This document shows, piece after piece, positions 50,611 to 60,659 of a DNA stretch of 64,000 nt. The stretch spans positions 5,790,976-5,854,975 of the forward strand of contig CM038215.1 of assembly GCA_021442155.1 (NCBI GenBank), in the 5' to 3' direction. The DNA comes from Cymbidium sinense (lineage: Eukaryota > Streptophyta > Magnoliopsida > Asparagales > Orchidaceae). Under the pieces are notes generated by a model. The model had not been told where the DNA came from. It searched no databases and was given only the letters and a program-made list of their open reading frames with translations. Each line of letters opens with the position of its first letter. Positions within the stretch are counted from its first letter, which is position 1. Both the position numbers and the translations under genes were made by a program.

Positions 50611-53019
50611 TACCTGTTTAATTTCATCCCTATGTATTTTTGCATAAGAATTTAGATAGAGCCTTAAATTAATATGATAAAATAATTCATCGGAGGAAAT
50701 ATAAAGCTTCAAATGTACATACTCATCCATCATTCAAGTGTGCTAAAACATATTATATGTGTAGGAATACTTAAGACTTAATCATATGCATGTTACATGT
50801 GATGGAAAGGAATGATTTACTATGTGTCATGTGATAGTATTTCAATTAGATTAATTTTAAGAAGCCTTTCACATTGAATAGAATTATTTAAATAGAACCT
50901 AAACTTAGGATTAATCTAAAATGTGTAATAAGCCATTCACTAAAGAGAACTAAATCAAATTAACATGCTTTAGAAAGTAGTTTAAGGTAGGGAGGAAAAA
51001 GGTAACATCTTTTCTTCTCTTTACAATACTTAGTTGCTAAGTGTAGGTCATATGTAACAAAAGAAAACACAAATTAAAACTTTTAAATCAATTAAAGCAC
51101 TTGAAGTGAAACCACCATTTAAGTTGAATCTTTCTACACTTAGAAAATCTTAACTCTAAAGCCTAGTTAGGACATACCACACAAGCCTTAATACACACAC
51201 ATTAGATTAAGTCACAACTTCCTGCCTTATGTTTAGATGATGCATGGTGTGATGTATGCTTTTTTTATGATGTATTATTTTAGATTGGATGTTAGAGTGT
51301 ATGTTTGTAGATGGTAGGTCAGATTAGCCTAATCATATTTTCTATAAGAGATTATTTTAGGGGATGCTTAAAAATAAATATAAATGCTCTCTTTATAGGT
51401 TGCTTAAGCCTTAAGCATAATCCAAGTTAGGGTGATGGGCTTGGTTACCCATGTGTAGGTGTTAAGTCCAAATTATAAATATATCGCTTGGGTTGTATGT
51501 GTGTTTAGCTAACACTTATCTTGTGTAGTTAGATTTACTTTTCTTATTTTTTTGTACTTTTGCATTAGAAATTAGGATTAGTGCTATGGGAGGATAAGGA
51601 TGAGCATTGGCTAGAAGGCTTTGTCCTGGGAGGCCATGTGATGCCCCTGAAGTGGAGCAAACCAAATCAAAGAAAGAGAAAGATACATAAATACATGAAG
51701 ACTTGAAGACCCCACCATAGCATTTATCATTTTTAAATTGAAAATTATTCTTCTATGTATCGGTTGTATAAGGGTAGATTGCTACCATTTTTTTTTTTGG
51801 GTTGTATGCGTGACACCTATCACCTGCATTATTCTTTTGCATTAGCAATAAAATTGTTTGATGTTGTGTTTAAAGTACACAATTAGGATGGCATGCTTTT
51901 CTTAGTTTCTTTATATGTTTGATGTTTGAATGTGTGGCCTTGAATGGATTAGGCTCATAGAAAAATTAACCTTTATACCCAACTACAACTCATAACTAAA
52001 GTTTTAAATAATTCATAACCTTACATAAAGCCTAGGACATAAATCAAGATAATTAAAAGATTTAGCAACCCTATGAATGTTGAATGGCCAACAACATGCA
52101 CATCATATTATTTCTCTTGAAAATAAGGATTTCCATCCTTGCACAAGAGGAATGCTTGACCGTGAGGGCATCCTTTGTGTTGGAAAAACCCTTTCTTCTT
52201 AATTTAATAACAACCTTATTTCATCATGCATGTAGGCATCAAAAAAAGCCTTTATCAAAATGAAGTGTCAAAATAAATAAAATTTGAAAAGATTTTACTA
52301 GACTAAGTCATATGCTCATACCACTCATGGTCTAGTCTCTTAGGAGTGGGTTTAAGGACTTTAGTTTCTTTCTAATTAAATAATAGCCTAACTAATCTTG
52401 CAAATCATATGAAACTTCATGGATTTAAAGCATAGGAGGTGTTAGTTGGCCACTCTAGATGGTCCAATGTGGTTTATCCTCTCTTTAGAGTTAAACCATA
52501 TGCTTCATTTTGATTTAGGGCTTAGATTTAGGTCGCACTTTGGCTTATGCTAAAGCTCACTATATTTAGGTTTGGTGGCTATTTCTTTTGGCTACAAGCA
52601 TAAATCCTCACCTCTTAGGCATCTCCATAATCTTGTATTGGATTACAAGTCCCTTTCTAATGAAATGTCAACTTTAACAAAATTGATCTTCATTTCAATT
52701 TCAAAATTATAAAGCCCAATTATAGAATAGGTTGAAATGCTCACTAGGTTTCCTAGTATCAAGAGCATTCCCTACTTGTTTCCTTTGGCTTTGATAATAA
52801 GTCTTCTCCTTAAGTTTTTCCACTTGACTTTTCAATACAACTAATCCTCTGATAGTCTAGCCTTAAAATATTTAGAGACTTTAATTGCTACTTTAATCGA
52901 GGGTATTCTTAAGGGATTCACATCCCTTAGGATGTAATTAACTATGGAGGCTTGCCTAATATAAATGCTACTTTAGTTTTTCATGTAAAGTAGGGAATGG
53001 TCTCTGGTACATTCAAAGA
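50611..53019 (+). other. Segment found only in the right long repeat
   Basis: No domain recognised. AT-rich, with scattered short frames. At 51790-51880 a T-run, TGCATTAGCAATAAAATTG and TTGATGTTGTG look like a plant 3'-end region (AATAAA at about 51848, followed by a T/G-rich stretch), which would fit an LTR R/U5 boundary on the plus strand. The left copy probably lost this part by deletion. Confidence 0.5.
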
Positions 53020-53147
53020 CCCATCAAGGCTTAAGAGTCCTTATTAGGTGATTAGGTCCTTTATAGGGTGATAATTTCTATCTTTTGAGATAATGCATCT
53101 TCCTTAATGTCATACCTGATCATTTCAATAAGTACCCCCTAAGATCT

Positions 53148-53163
53148 ATGTGGTGTCCCACAT
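53148..53163. other. Conserved small hairpin near LTR end
   Basis: ATGTGG, loop TGTC, CCACAT; the left copy at 43481-43496 has the same stem with loop TGTT. It lies 16-18 bases before the end of each repeat copy. Confidence 0.55.
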
Positions 53164-53179
53164 CTCAAAATAAACACCA

Positions 53180-53545
53180 CACACCAAGTTTTAAGACATA
53201 GCGATGACATTGATAAAAAAAGCATAGAGCAAATCAAAATCTAGATAACTAATCATCTACTATAAAGATACAATTCAATAAAGTAGATTGGCTATTCTTG
53301 GTTTCTAGTTCCCATCACCACCTCTCGGTGATCCACCATTATATCCCAAATCTCTCCCTCACCACCACCATGGTAACCTCATCACTCTCCTCCCACTTCC
53401 ATAACCACCATTGCTCGACCACCACCTCTATCCGGTACCTCTAGATCCTCCACCACCACTGTGATAATTGTACCTCGCCTTCTCCTCCATGGATCTAGGG
53501 CTGGTTGAGTGATGTTCTTGCCATCAAGGTTCTGCATTCTTAGGA
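53180..53545 (-). pseudogene. GRP cassette 6, interrupted by the LTR-type element
   Basis: The 3' UTR begins in mid-sequence at ACACCAAG, because the rest (A-run side) is displaced by the long repeat. The coding part on the minus strand still has runs of GGT/GGA codons and an exon border at about 53541 (AATGCAGAAC, then CCTAAG reversed), but numerous small deletions break the frame. The stretch is about 130 bp shorter than cassette 5. Confidence 0.7.
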
Positions 53546-53750
53546 TATAGTTGGGTTTATGTTTATTAGGTTTTCGGGTTTAGGATTATTTTGTAATTTA
53601 TTTAGTTACTTTAGGTTTAGGTTTAGGGTTTATTATTTAGGGTTTAGAGTTTAGGGTTTAGGGTTTGGGTTTAGGGTTTAAGGTTTAAGGTTTAGGTTTA
53701 GTTTTAGGTTTATCATTTAGGGGTTTGTTTAGGTTTAATTTTAGGGGGGG
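53546..53750 (+). repeat. Telomere-like spacer
   Basis: TTTAGG and TTTAGGG units with a short T-rich start, ending in GGGGGGG next to the LINE 3' end. No other content. Confidence 0.8.
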
Positions 53751-55455
53751 AATGTTGGAATACTATTACCATATAAAGGAAAGATATAATGTCCTTAAAA
53801 GGGTAAAACTCTAAAATTCTACGCTCAGATACAAGAAACCTAAAGAGCTAAACCCCATTTGAGTACATTACAAATAGAAAAGAAAATTAAAAAAGTAAAT
53901 ACACATGAAAAACATAAGAGAAAAGACAGTAAGACTAAATCTTGAAAATAGTAAAGGATGAGTCTGAGTTCATGATTCCTTGAGAAAGTAAGATAAGCAA
54001 GATCCACAATAACACTTAGGTTAACAGTAATGACCATTCCCTCATAAAGTTCCAACTTGTAAAAGAAATTTGCAAAACACTACGAGCATAAGCTAAAAGG
54101 ATAAGGACAAAGAGAGGAAAAGGAGAAGCTGAGAATGAGAAAGGTTCAATTAGGATCATCCAAGGGGCAACAATACATTTGAGCATCAAACTTCATAAAG
54201 AAATTTACAATCATATGTAATGCTTCCAACCGAGAGAAGAGGTGAGTAACATCAAAGCCATCATAGCATATACGATATAAGAAAACCACCAAGGCCAGTC
54301 CATAGAGTTCTAGATCCTGCACCATTAAAATAAAACGGCAACTAGCTAGCAGCCAAACCATAAAATGAAAACCACAATATACTAATAATAATAACTGAGA
54401 GAGGCTAAAATAAAGTCAGAACACCAACAATAACCATTATGCAAATACTCATCCAATCTCCAAACTAGGGAAAACTAGAACCAGCCATCAGCAAGCACCA
54501 GACCCATGCTAATTAACAGAGAAATAACCAACAAAACTAAGATAGGAGCCCTCAAGCAAAATTCCCAACAAGTAGCAGTCAACAAGCCAAACCAGAGTGA
54601 GCAACCACAAATGACTAAACAGGTTAGAAATGAAACCATCAAATGAAGGAAACATAAGATGCGGTGCAAATCACTAAGATAAAATAGCCACACAAAAGGG
54701 GGCCAAAAGCAACCAACCAACAAATGAAAAGTCAATCCAAAGGATCAAAAAATGTTATTGACAATAAAATGCACCAGAAATTGTCCAAGAAGAAGGAAAA
54801 GACCAACAAGGAAAAAAATCAACCAACCAAGATTCCAAGGATAACTAAAGTCCTCCAACCAAACTAGCTAAGTAAAATAATATAAGGCAACCATCGAGAA
54901 TAACCCATCATAAGTAACCAACAAAGGAAGCATCCCCAACAGAGGAAAAGTAGAAAACCAACAAAGCACCAACAAGGCCCAAAAGAAGAACCACCATAGA
55001 AAGGCAATAAGCAGTAGCCAAGACCTCAAAAACCAAACTTCCCGAAATAAAGACTAACCAATAAAAGCATAATGATAACATAAAACCTAATAATGCATCA
55101 GTGAGGCTAATCTAGGAGAATAACCAAACACAAAACCAAGGAAAAGAAGGATCAACAATAAAAGGAACTAGGAGGTAACCCCCAAAAAGTAGCCATGAAA
55201 CTCTCAAAGATGGCCCAGAAGATAACAAATACAATAGTTCCCACTAGGAAGGCCACCCATTCAACCATAAAAAATGAGCAAAAAGTAATTTGAGTTCAAG
55301 AGGGAGCCAACAAACCAACCAAAAAAAATAAAAATAATAAAGTAGAAACCATCTCATCCACAGCAAGAGTAACAAGGCAAATAAGACAAATCCAAGCTGA
55401 GAAACCAGCAACCAAGATAGAAAATAAGAACCACCAGCAACCAAAAGTAAGAAAA
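53751..55455 (-). mobile_element. LINE fragment 4 (3' UTR only, 5'-truncated)
   Basis: Minus-sense. The terminal 130 bp (53760-53890) resembles the ends of the other LINE copies (AATGTCCTTAAAAGGGTAAA on the plus strand, then CTAAAGAGCTAAACCCC), with short deletions around the polyadenylation signal. The rest is the pyrimidine-rich (sense) 3' UTR with Leu/Trp/Phe-rich spurious frames (54475-54735, 55244-55444). The 5' break at 55455 is joined to TTTAG repeats. Confidence 0.72.
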
Positions 55456-55828
55456 CATTTAATAGTTTAGTTTAGTTTAGGCTAAAGATTTTTTAGGTTT
55501 AGGGTTTAAGTTTAGGGTTTAGGTTTAGGTTTAGGTTTAGGTTAGGTATAGGGTTTAGGTTTTAGGTTTTAGGAGTTTAGGGTTTAGGGTTTAGAGTTTA
55601 GGGGTTTTTTATAGTTAGTTTTAGGGTTTAGGGTTTTAGGGTAGTTTAAGGTTTAGGGTTTAGGTTTTAGGGTTTAGGGTTTAGAGTTTAGGTTTTAGAG
55701 TTTAAGGTTTAGGGTTTAGGGTTGAGGATTAGGGTTTGGGTTTAGGTTTAGGTTGGGGGTTGTAGGTTTAAGGTTTGTTTTAGGTTGTAGGTTTTTATTA
55801 GTTTTAGGGTTTAGGTTTAGGGTTAGGC

Positions 55829-55861
<33 letters not shown>

Positions 55862-56831
55862 CTTAAATTAAGTAAATTGGTAGGTTTAGGTTTATTTAAT
55901 TTATTTAGTTTATTTTTATTTATTTTAGTTTATTTTATTTTTTATTTTTATTTAGGTTTATTTTTTATTTAGTTTAGTTTATTTTAGGTTTTTTATTTTA
56001 GTTTAGGTTTTTATTTTAGTTTATTTTTTTAGGTTTAAGTTTAGGTTTAGGTTGATTTTATAGTTTAGTTTTATTTTTTTTTTTAGGTTTAAGTTTATTT
56101 TTTTTTTAAGTTTAGGTTTAAGTTTTAATTTTTTTTTATTTTTAGGTTTTATTTTATGTTTTTATTTAGGTTTTATCTTTTAGTTTTAGGTTAGGTTTAT
56201 TTTTAGTTTATTTTATTTATTTAGTTTAGGTTTAGGTTTAAGTTTATTTATTTTAGTTTGGTTTATTTTAGTTTAGGTTTTGGATTATTTAATTTTATTT
56301 TAGGTTTAGGTTTTCTTTTTTAGTTTAGTGTTTATGTTTTTTTAATTTATTTTTTAGGTTTATTTTTTAAGTTTAGGATTTTATTTAGTTTTTATTTTAT
56401 TTTATTTTAGGTTTATTTTAGTTTTAGTTTTTATTTTATTTAGGTTTTTTATTTTTAGTTTAGTTTAGCTATTCATTTATTTTATTTTATTTTAGTCTTT
56501 ATTTTTTATTTTGTTTTTTTTGGTTTAGGTTTTAGTTTTAGTATAATTTATATTTTTATTTTATTTTAGTTTATGTTTTTTATTTATTGCATTTTTAAGT
56601 TTTATTTTGCTTAAGTTTAGGTTTTTAGTTTTTTAGGGTTTAGGGTTAGTTTAGGGTTTAGGGTTTAGGGTTTGGGGTTTAGGGTTTAGGGTTTAAGGTG
56701 TAGGATTTAGGGTTCAGGGTTTAGGGTTCATGGTTTTAGGGTTTAGGATTTAGGGTTTAGGGTTTAGATTTTTTATGGCTTAGGGTTTAGGTTTTAGGTT
56801 TAGGGTTTACATTGTAGTTTAGGGTTTGTAG
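55456..56831 (+). repeat. Degenerate telomere-like array, one higher-order unit
   Basis: TTTAGGG-rich (55490-55830), marker AAATTAAGTAAATTGG near 55865, TTTA-rich DNA to 56620, TTTAGGG-rich 56630-56820, then GRP cassette 7. Same order as 12797-14378 and 28074-29859. Confidence 0.85.
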
Positions 56832-57250
56832 TTTTTTTTAATAGAGAACAAATTCAAATTCAACATTTCTTTTTTTATTTCATCAACCAAGTAACAAACC
56901 ATGTTTTCTAAGACACAAGCGATGACATAGATAAAAAATGAGCATGCATAGAAAATCAAAACCTAAATAGAACCATCTCTACTATAAAGAGTTCCATATG
57001 TAGCGGATCGGTTGATTCTTGAGTTTCTCGGTTCCCATGGAACCATCCCTCTCAGTAGTAGGATCCACCATCATTATCTCCCTCGCCACCACCATGGCTG
57101 TAACCTCCTCCTCCATAACCACCACTACGACCACCTCCATATCCACCTCTAGATCCCCACCACCATTCGATAACCATGCCTTGCTTCACCTCCATCGATC
57201 TAGGCGAGCTGGATGGTGATATTCCCATCGTCAAGGTTTTGCCCATTCTT
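56832..57250 (-). pseudogene. GRP cassette 7: Gly-rich exon and 3' UTR
   Basis: The minus-strand frame 57052-57246 includes GGYGGGRSGGYGGGGYSHGGG in its second half, a clear Gly/Tyr/Ser-rich GRP tail. The RRM end (start at 57250) is out of frame with it because of a small deletion. The last codons near 57020-57045 read through a changed WRN. The 3' UTR is shortened by several small gaps. Confidence 0.78.
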
Positions 57251-59879
57251 AGGGTTTAGGTTTAGGTTTAGGTTTATTTTTTAATTTATTTAGTTACTTT
57301 AGGTTTAGGTTTAGGTTTAGGGTTTGGGGTTTAGGGTTTAGGGTTTAGGGTTAGGGTTTAGGATTTAGGGATCTAGGTTTTATGCTTTTAGGGTTTAGAG
57401 TTTAGGGTTTAGGGTTTTTGATTTTTTAGGGTTTTGGGTTTTGGGTTTAGGTTTAGGGTTGTAGGTTTAGGGTTTAGGGTTTAGGGTTTAGGGTTTAAGG
57501 TTTTTTTTTTAAATTAAGTAGACTGATAGGTTTAGGTTTATTTAGTATATTTAATTTATTTTATTTTTTATTTTTATTTACATTTATTTTTAGTTTTTAT
57601 TTAGTTTAGTTTATTTATTTTCGTTTAGGTTTCTATTTTAGTTTATTTTAGTTTTAAGTTTAGATTTAGGTTATTTTTAGTTGAGTTTTTTTTTTTCATT
57701 TTATTTTTTTTAGGTTTTATTTATTATTTTAAGGTTTAGGTTTAGGATTTTTTTTTTTGAGGTTTAGGTTTTAGATTTTTATTTTTTAATTTATGTTTAG
57801 GTTTACTTTTAGTTTATTTTATTTTATGTAGTTTAGGTTTATGTTTATGTTTAGTTTCTTTTAGGTTTAAGTTTAGGTTTTATTTATTTTATTTTAGTTT
57901 TAGGTTTATTTTATTTTTTATTTTATTTTTAATTTAGGTTTAGGTTTTTTTTTTAGTTTAGTGTTTAGGTTTTATTTTTTATTTATTTTTAGATTTTATT
58001 TTTAGGTTTAGGTCTTTATTTATTTTTTATTTTATTTTATTTTAAGTTTAATTTTTAATTTCACATTTAGTTTTTATTTTATTTAAGTTTTTTATTCTTA
58101 GGTTAATATTATTTTTTAATTTAGTTTAGGTTTTTATTTTTTTATTTTAGATTATTTTTATTTTTTTATTTTATTTTATTTTTAGGTTTATGTTCATGTT
58201 TAAGTTTTTGTTTAGGTTTTTATTAACTTTTTATTTTATTTAGGTTTAGGTTTATTTATTTATTTTATTTTTATGTTTTATTTAGTTTAGGTTTAGCTTT
58301 TTAGATATTTAGGTTTTTAGGTCTTTAGGGTTTAAAATTTAGGGTTTAGGGTTTAGGGTTTAGGGTTTAGGGTTTAGGGTTTTTGGGTTTATGGTTTTAG
58401 TGTTTAGGGTTTAGGGTTAGGGTTTAGAGATTAGGGATTAAGGTTTAGTTTTTAGTCTTTAGGGTTTAGGGTTTTTAGTGTCAGGGTTTAGGGTTAGCTT
58501 AGGGTTAGGGTTTAGGGTTTAGGCTTTAGGCTTTAGGGATTAGGGTTTCTTTAGGGTTTAAGGTTTAATGTTTAGTGTTAGGGTTAGGGTTTAGGGTTCA
58601 GGGTTTAGGATTTAGGGTTTAGGGTTTAGTGTTAGTTTAGGGATTAAGTTTTCAATTTTTTAGGGTTTAGGGTTGTAGGTTTTGGGTTTATGGTTCAGGT
58701 TTTAGGATTAGTTTTAAGGTTTTGGGTTTAGGGTTTAGGATTTTGTGTTTAGGGTTTAGCATTTTTTTTTAATTAAGTAAACCGGTAGGTTTTGTTTTAT
58801 TTTGTTAATTTAGTTTATTTTATATTTTTATTGAGGTTTATTTTTTATTTTTATTTAGTTTAGTTTATTAATTTTATGTTTATTTGTTTGAGTTTAGGTT
58901 TTTTATTTTAGTTTATTTTTTAGGCTTAGGTTTAGGTTTATGTTTATCTTTTAGTTTAGTTTTATTTTTATTTTTTATTTTTAGGTTTAGGTTTTATTTT
59001 TTATTATTAGGTTTAGGTTTAGGTTTTTATTTTATTTTTTTAGGTTTAGGTATTAGGTTTTTAATTTAGTTTTATTTTTAGGTTTAATTTTTTAGTTTAG
59101 GTTTAGGTTTATTTTTAGTTTATTTTATTTTATTTAGTTTAGGGTTTAGGTTTAGTTTATTTTAGTTTAGTTTTAGGTTTATTTGTTATTTTTTATTTTA
59201 GGTTTAGGTTTTTTTGTGTAGGGTTTAGGTTTTATTTTTTATTTATTTTTAAGTTTTATATTTAGGTTTATTTTTTAGGTTTAAGTTTTTATTTAATTTT
59301 TATTTCATTTTATTTTGGGTTTATTTTATTCTTATTTTACATTCAGGTTTTATTATATCTAGGTTTTTTATCTTTTTAGTTTATTTTAGGTTTTTATTTA
59401 TTTTATTTTAGTTTAGGTTTTATTTTATAGTTTATTTTCTTTTAAGGTTTAGGTTTAAGTTTATGTTTTAGTTTATGTTTTTAATTTATTTTATTATTTT
59501 CTTTTATTTTGGTTTAGGTTTTTCTATTAATTGTATTTCAAGGTTTTATTTAGTTTAGGTTTAAGTTTTTAGCTTTTTAGGGTTTAGGGATTAGGGTTAG
59601 TTTAAGGTTTATGATTTAGGGTTTGGGATTTTGGGTTTAGTGTTAAGGGTTTATTTCTTTTTTTGGGTTTAGGGTTTAGGGTTTAGGGTTTATGGTTTAG
59701 GGTTTAGGGTTTCGAGATTTAGGGTTTAGGGTTTTAAGGTTTAGGGTTTAGGGTTTAGGGTCAGTTTTAGGGTTAGGGGTTTTATTTATTATTTTTTATA
59801 TATTTTTAGGGTTTAGGGTTTAGGGTTTAGGTTTTAGGTTTAGGGTTCAGGTTTTAGTTTAGGGTTTAGGGCTTTTGTT
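57251..59879 (+). repeat. Degenerate telomere-like array, two higher-order units
   Basis: Markers near 57510 and 58770. Six perfect TTTAGGG units at 58338-58379 are among the longest uninterrupted runs in the window. TTTAGGG-rich zones: 57300-57500, 58320-58760, 59580-59870. No gene; the 61-codon frame at 58884-59069 is low-complexity. Confidence 0.85.
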
Positions 59880-60085
59880 TTTTTTAATAGAGAACAAATT
59901 CAGATTCAACATTTCTTCTTCTCGATTACATCAACGAAGAAAACTTCATGTTTTCTAGGATAGAAGTGATGACATAGATAAAAATGAGCACACATAGGAA
60001 AATTAAAACCAGATAGCACCACTAAAGACATTGTTCCATAAGCCATTCTTTAGTTTCTCAGTTCCATCACCCACCTACTTATTAG
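59880..60085 (-). pseudogene. GRP cassette 8: 3' UTR with only the last few codons' region
   Basis: The A-run end at 59880 and the UTR are present with gaps; the segment at 60035-60080 reaches the region of the terminal codons (AGTTTCTCAGTTCCATCACC on plus) and stops, replaced by TTTAGGG. Confidence 0.68.
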
Positions 60086-60450
60086 AGGTTTAGGGTTTAG
60101 GGTTTAGGTTTTAGATTTAGGGTTTGGTTTATGCTTTTTTTGGGGTTTAGGGTTTAGGGTTAGGGTTTAAGGTTTAGAGTTTAGAGTTTAGGGTTTAGGG
60201 TTTAGATTTTTTAGGTTTAGGGTTTAGAGTTTAGGGTTTAGGGTTTAGGTTTTTAGGGTTTAGGATTTAGGCTTTAAGGTTGTAGGTTTAGGGTTAGTTT
60301 TACGGCTTAAGGTTTAGTGTACAATTTTTTTATTTTTTTATTTTTAGGGTTTAAGGTTTAGGGTTTAGGGTTTAGGGTTTAGGGTTTAGGGTTTAGGGTT
60401 TAGTGTTTAGGGTTCAAGTTTTGGTTTAGGATTTAAGGATTTTGTTTTTT
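60086..60450 (+). repeat. Telomere-like spacer with the cleanest TTTAGGG run
   Basis: Mostly TTTAGGG with single-base variants; six perfect units at 60357-60398 followed by a TTTAGTG. Separates two UTR-only GRP copies only about 0.57 kb apart. Confidence 0.85.
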
Positions 60451-60659
60451 TTTTAATAGAGAACAAATTCAAATTTAACATTTCTTCTTCTCGATTTCAT
60501 AAACTAAGTAACACAGTAAGTTTTCTGAGACACAAGCAATGACATAGATCAAAAATGAGCACACATAGAGCAAATCAAAAGCCCTAGAAAACTAGAATCA
60601 TCTCTACTATAAAGACACAGTTCCATAAACATCATACCAGATCAGCCTTTCTTCAATTT
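60451..60659 (-). pseudogene. GRP cassette 9: 3' UTR only
   Basis: From the A-run end (60451) the whole UTR is present and well preserved up to CTTTCTTCAATTTAGGG near 60659, just short of the stop codon, where the coding exon is lost. The break point differs from those of cassettes 3 and 8. Confidence 0.72.

Larger units (their letters stand above)
38676..53179 (+). mobile_element. Giant LTR-type element (non-autonomous), orientation tentative
   Basis: Two direct copies of a long AT-rich sequence (38676-43514 and about 46128-53179) flank 2.6 kb of distinct DNA. Both copies end with the same phrase (ATGTGG hairpin, then AAACACCA). Just after the left copy, TTTGGCG (43524-43530) resembles the start of a primer-binding site used by some Ty3-type elements, which would make plus the sense strand. 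There is no gag, protease, polymerase or integrase. The right end abuts the GRP 3' UTR (cassette 6) and the left end abuts LINE ORF1. Alternatively this is a 7.4-kb tandem duplication of a satellite-like or unknown element. Confidence 0.6.
46128..53179 (+). repeat. Right long direct repeat (putative 3' LTR), full-length copy
   Basis: Begins about TGTACACC (46128) and ends AAACACCA (53179), about 7.05 kb, an extreme length for an LTR. It aligns with the left copy along 46141-50600 and 53020-53179; 50600-53020 is present only here. A (TA)n tract occupies 46617-46660. Relative to the left copy it carries many short deletions. The 3' junction is directly followed by ACACCAAG of a GRP 3' UTR. Confidence 0.8.

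Noticed and set aside
58338..60398. A genuine chromosome-end telomere
   Set aside because: Perfect runs reach only six units and are flanked on both sides by diverged repeats and gene fragments.
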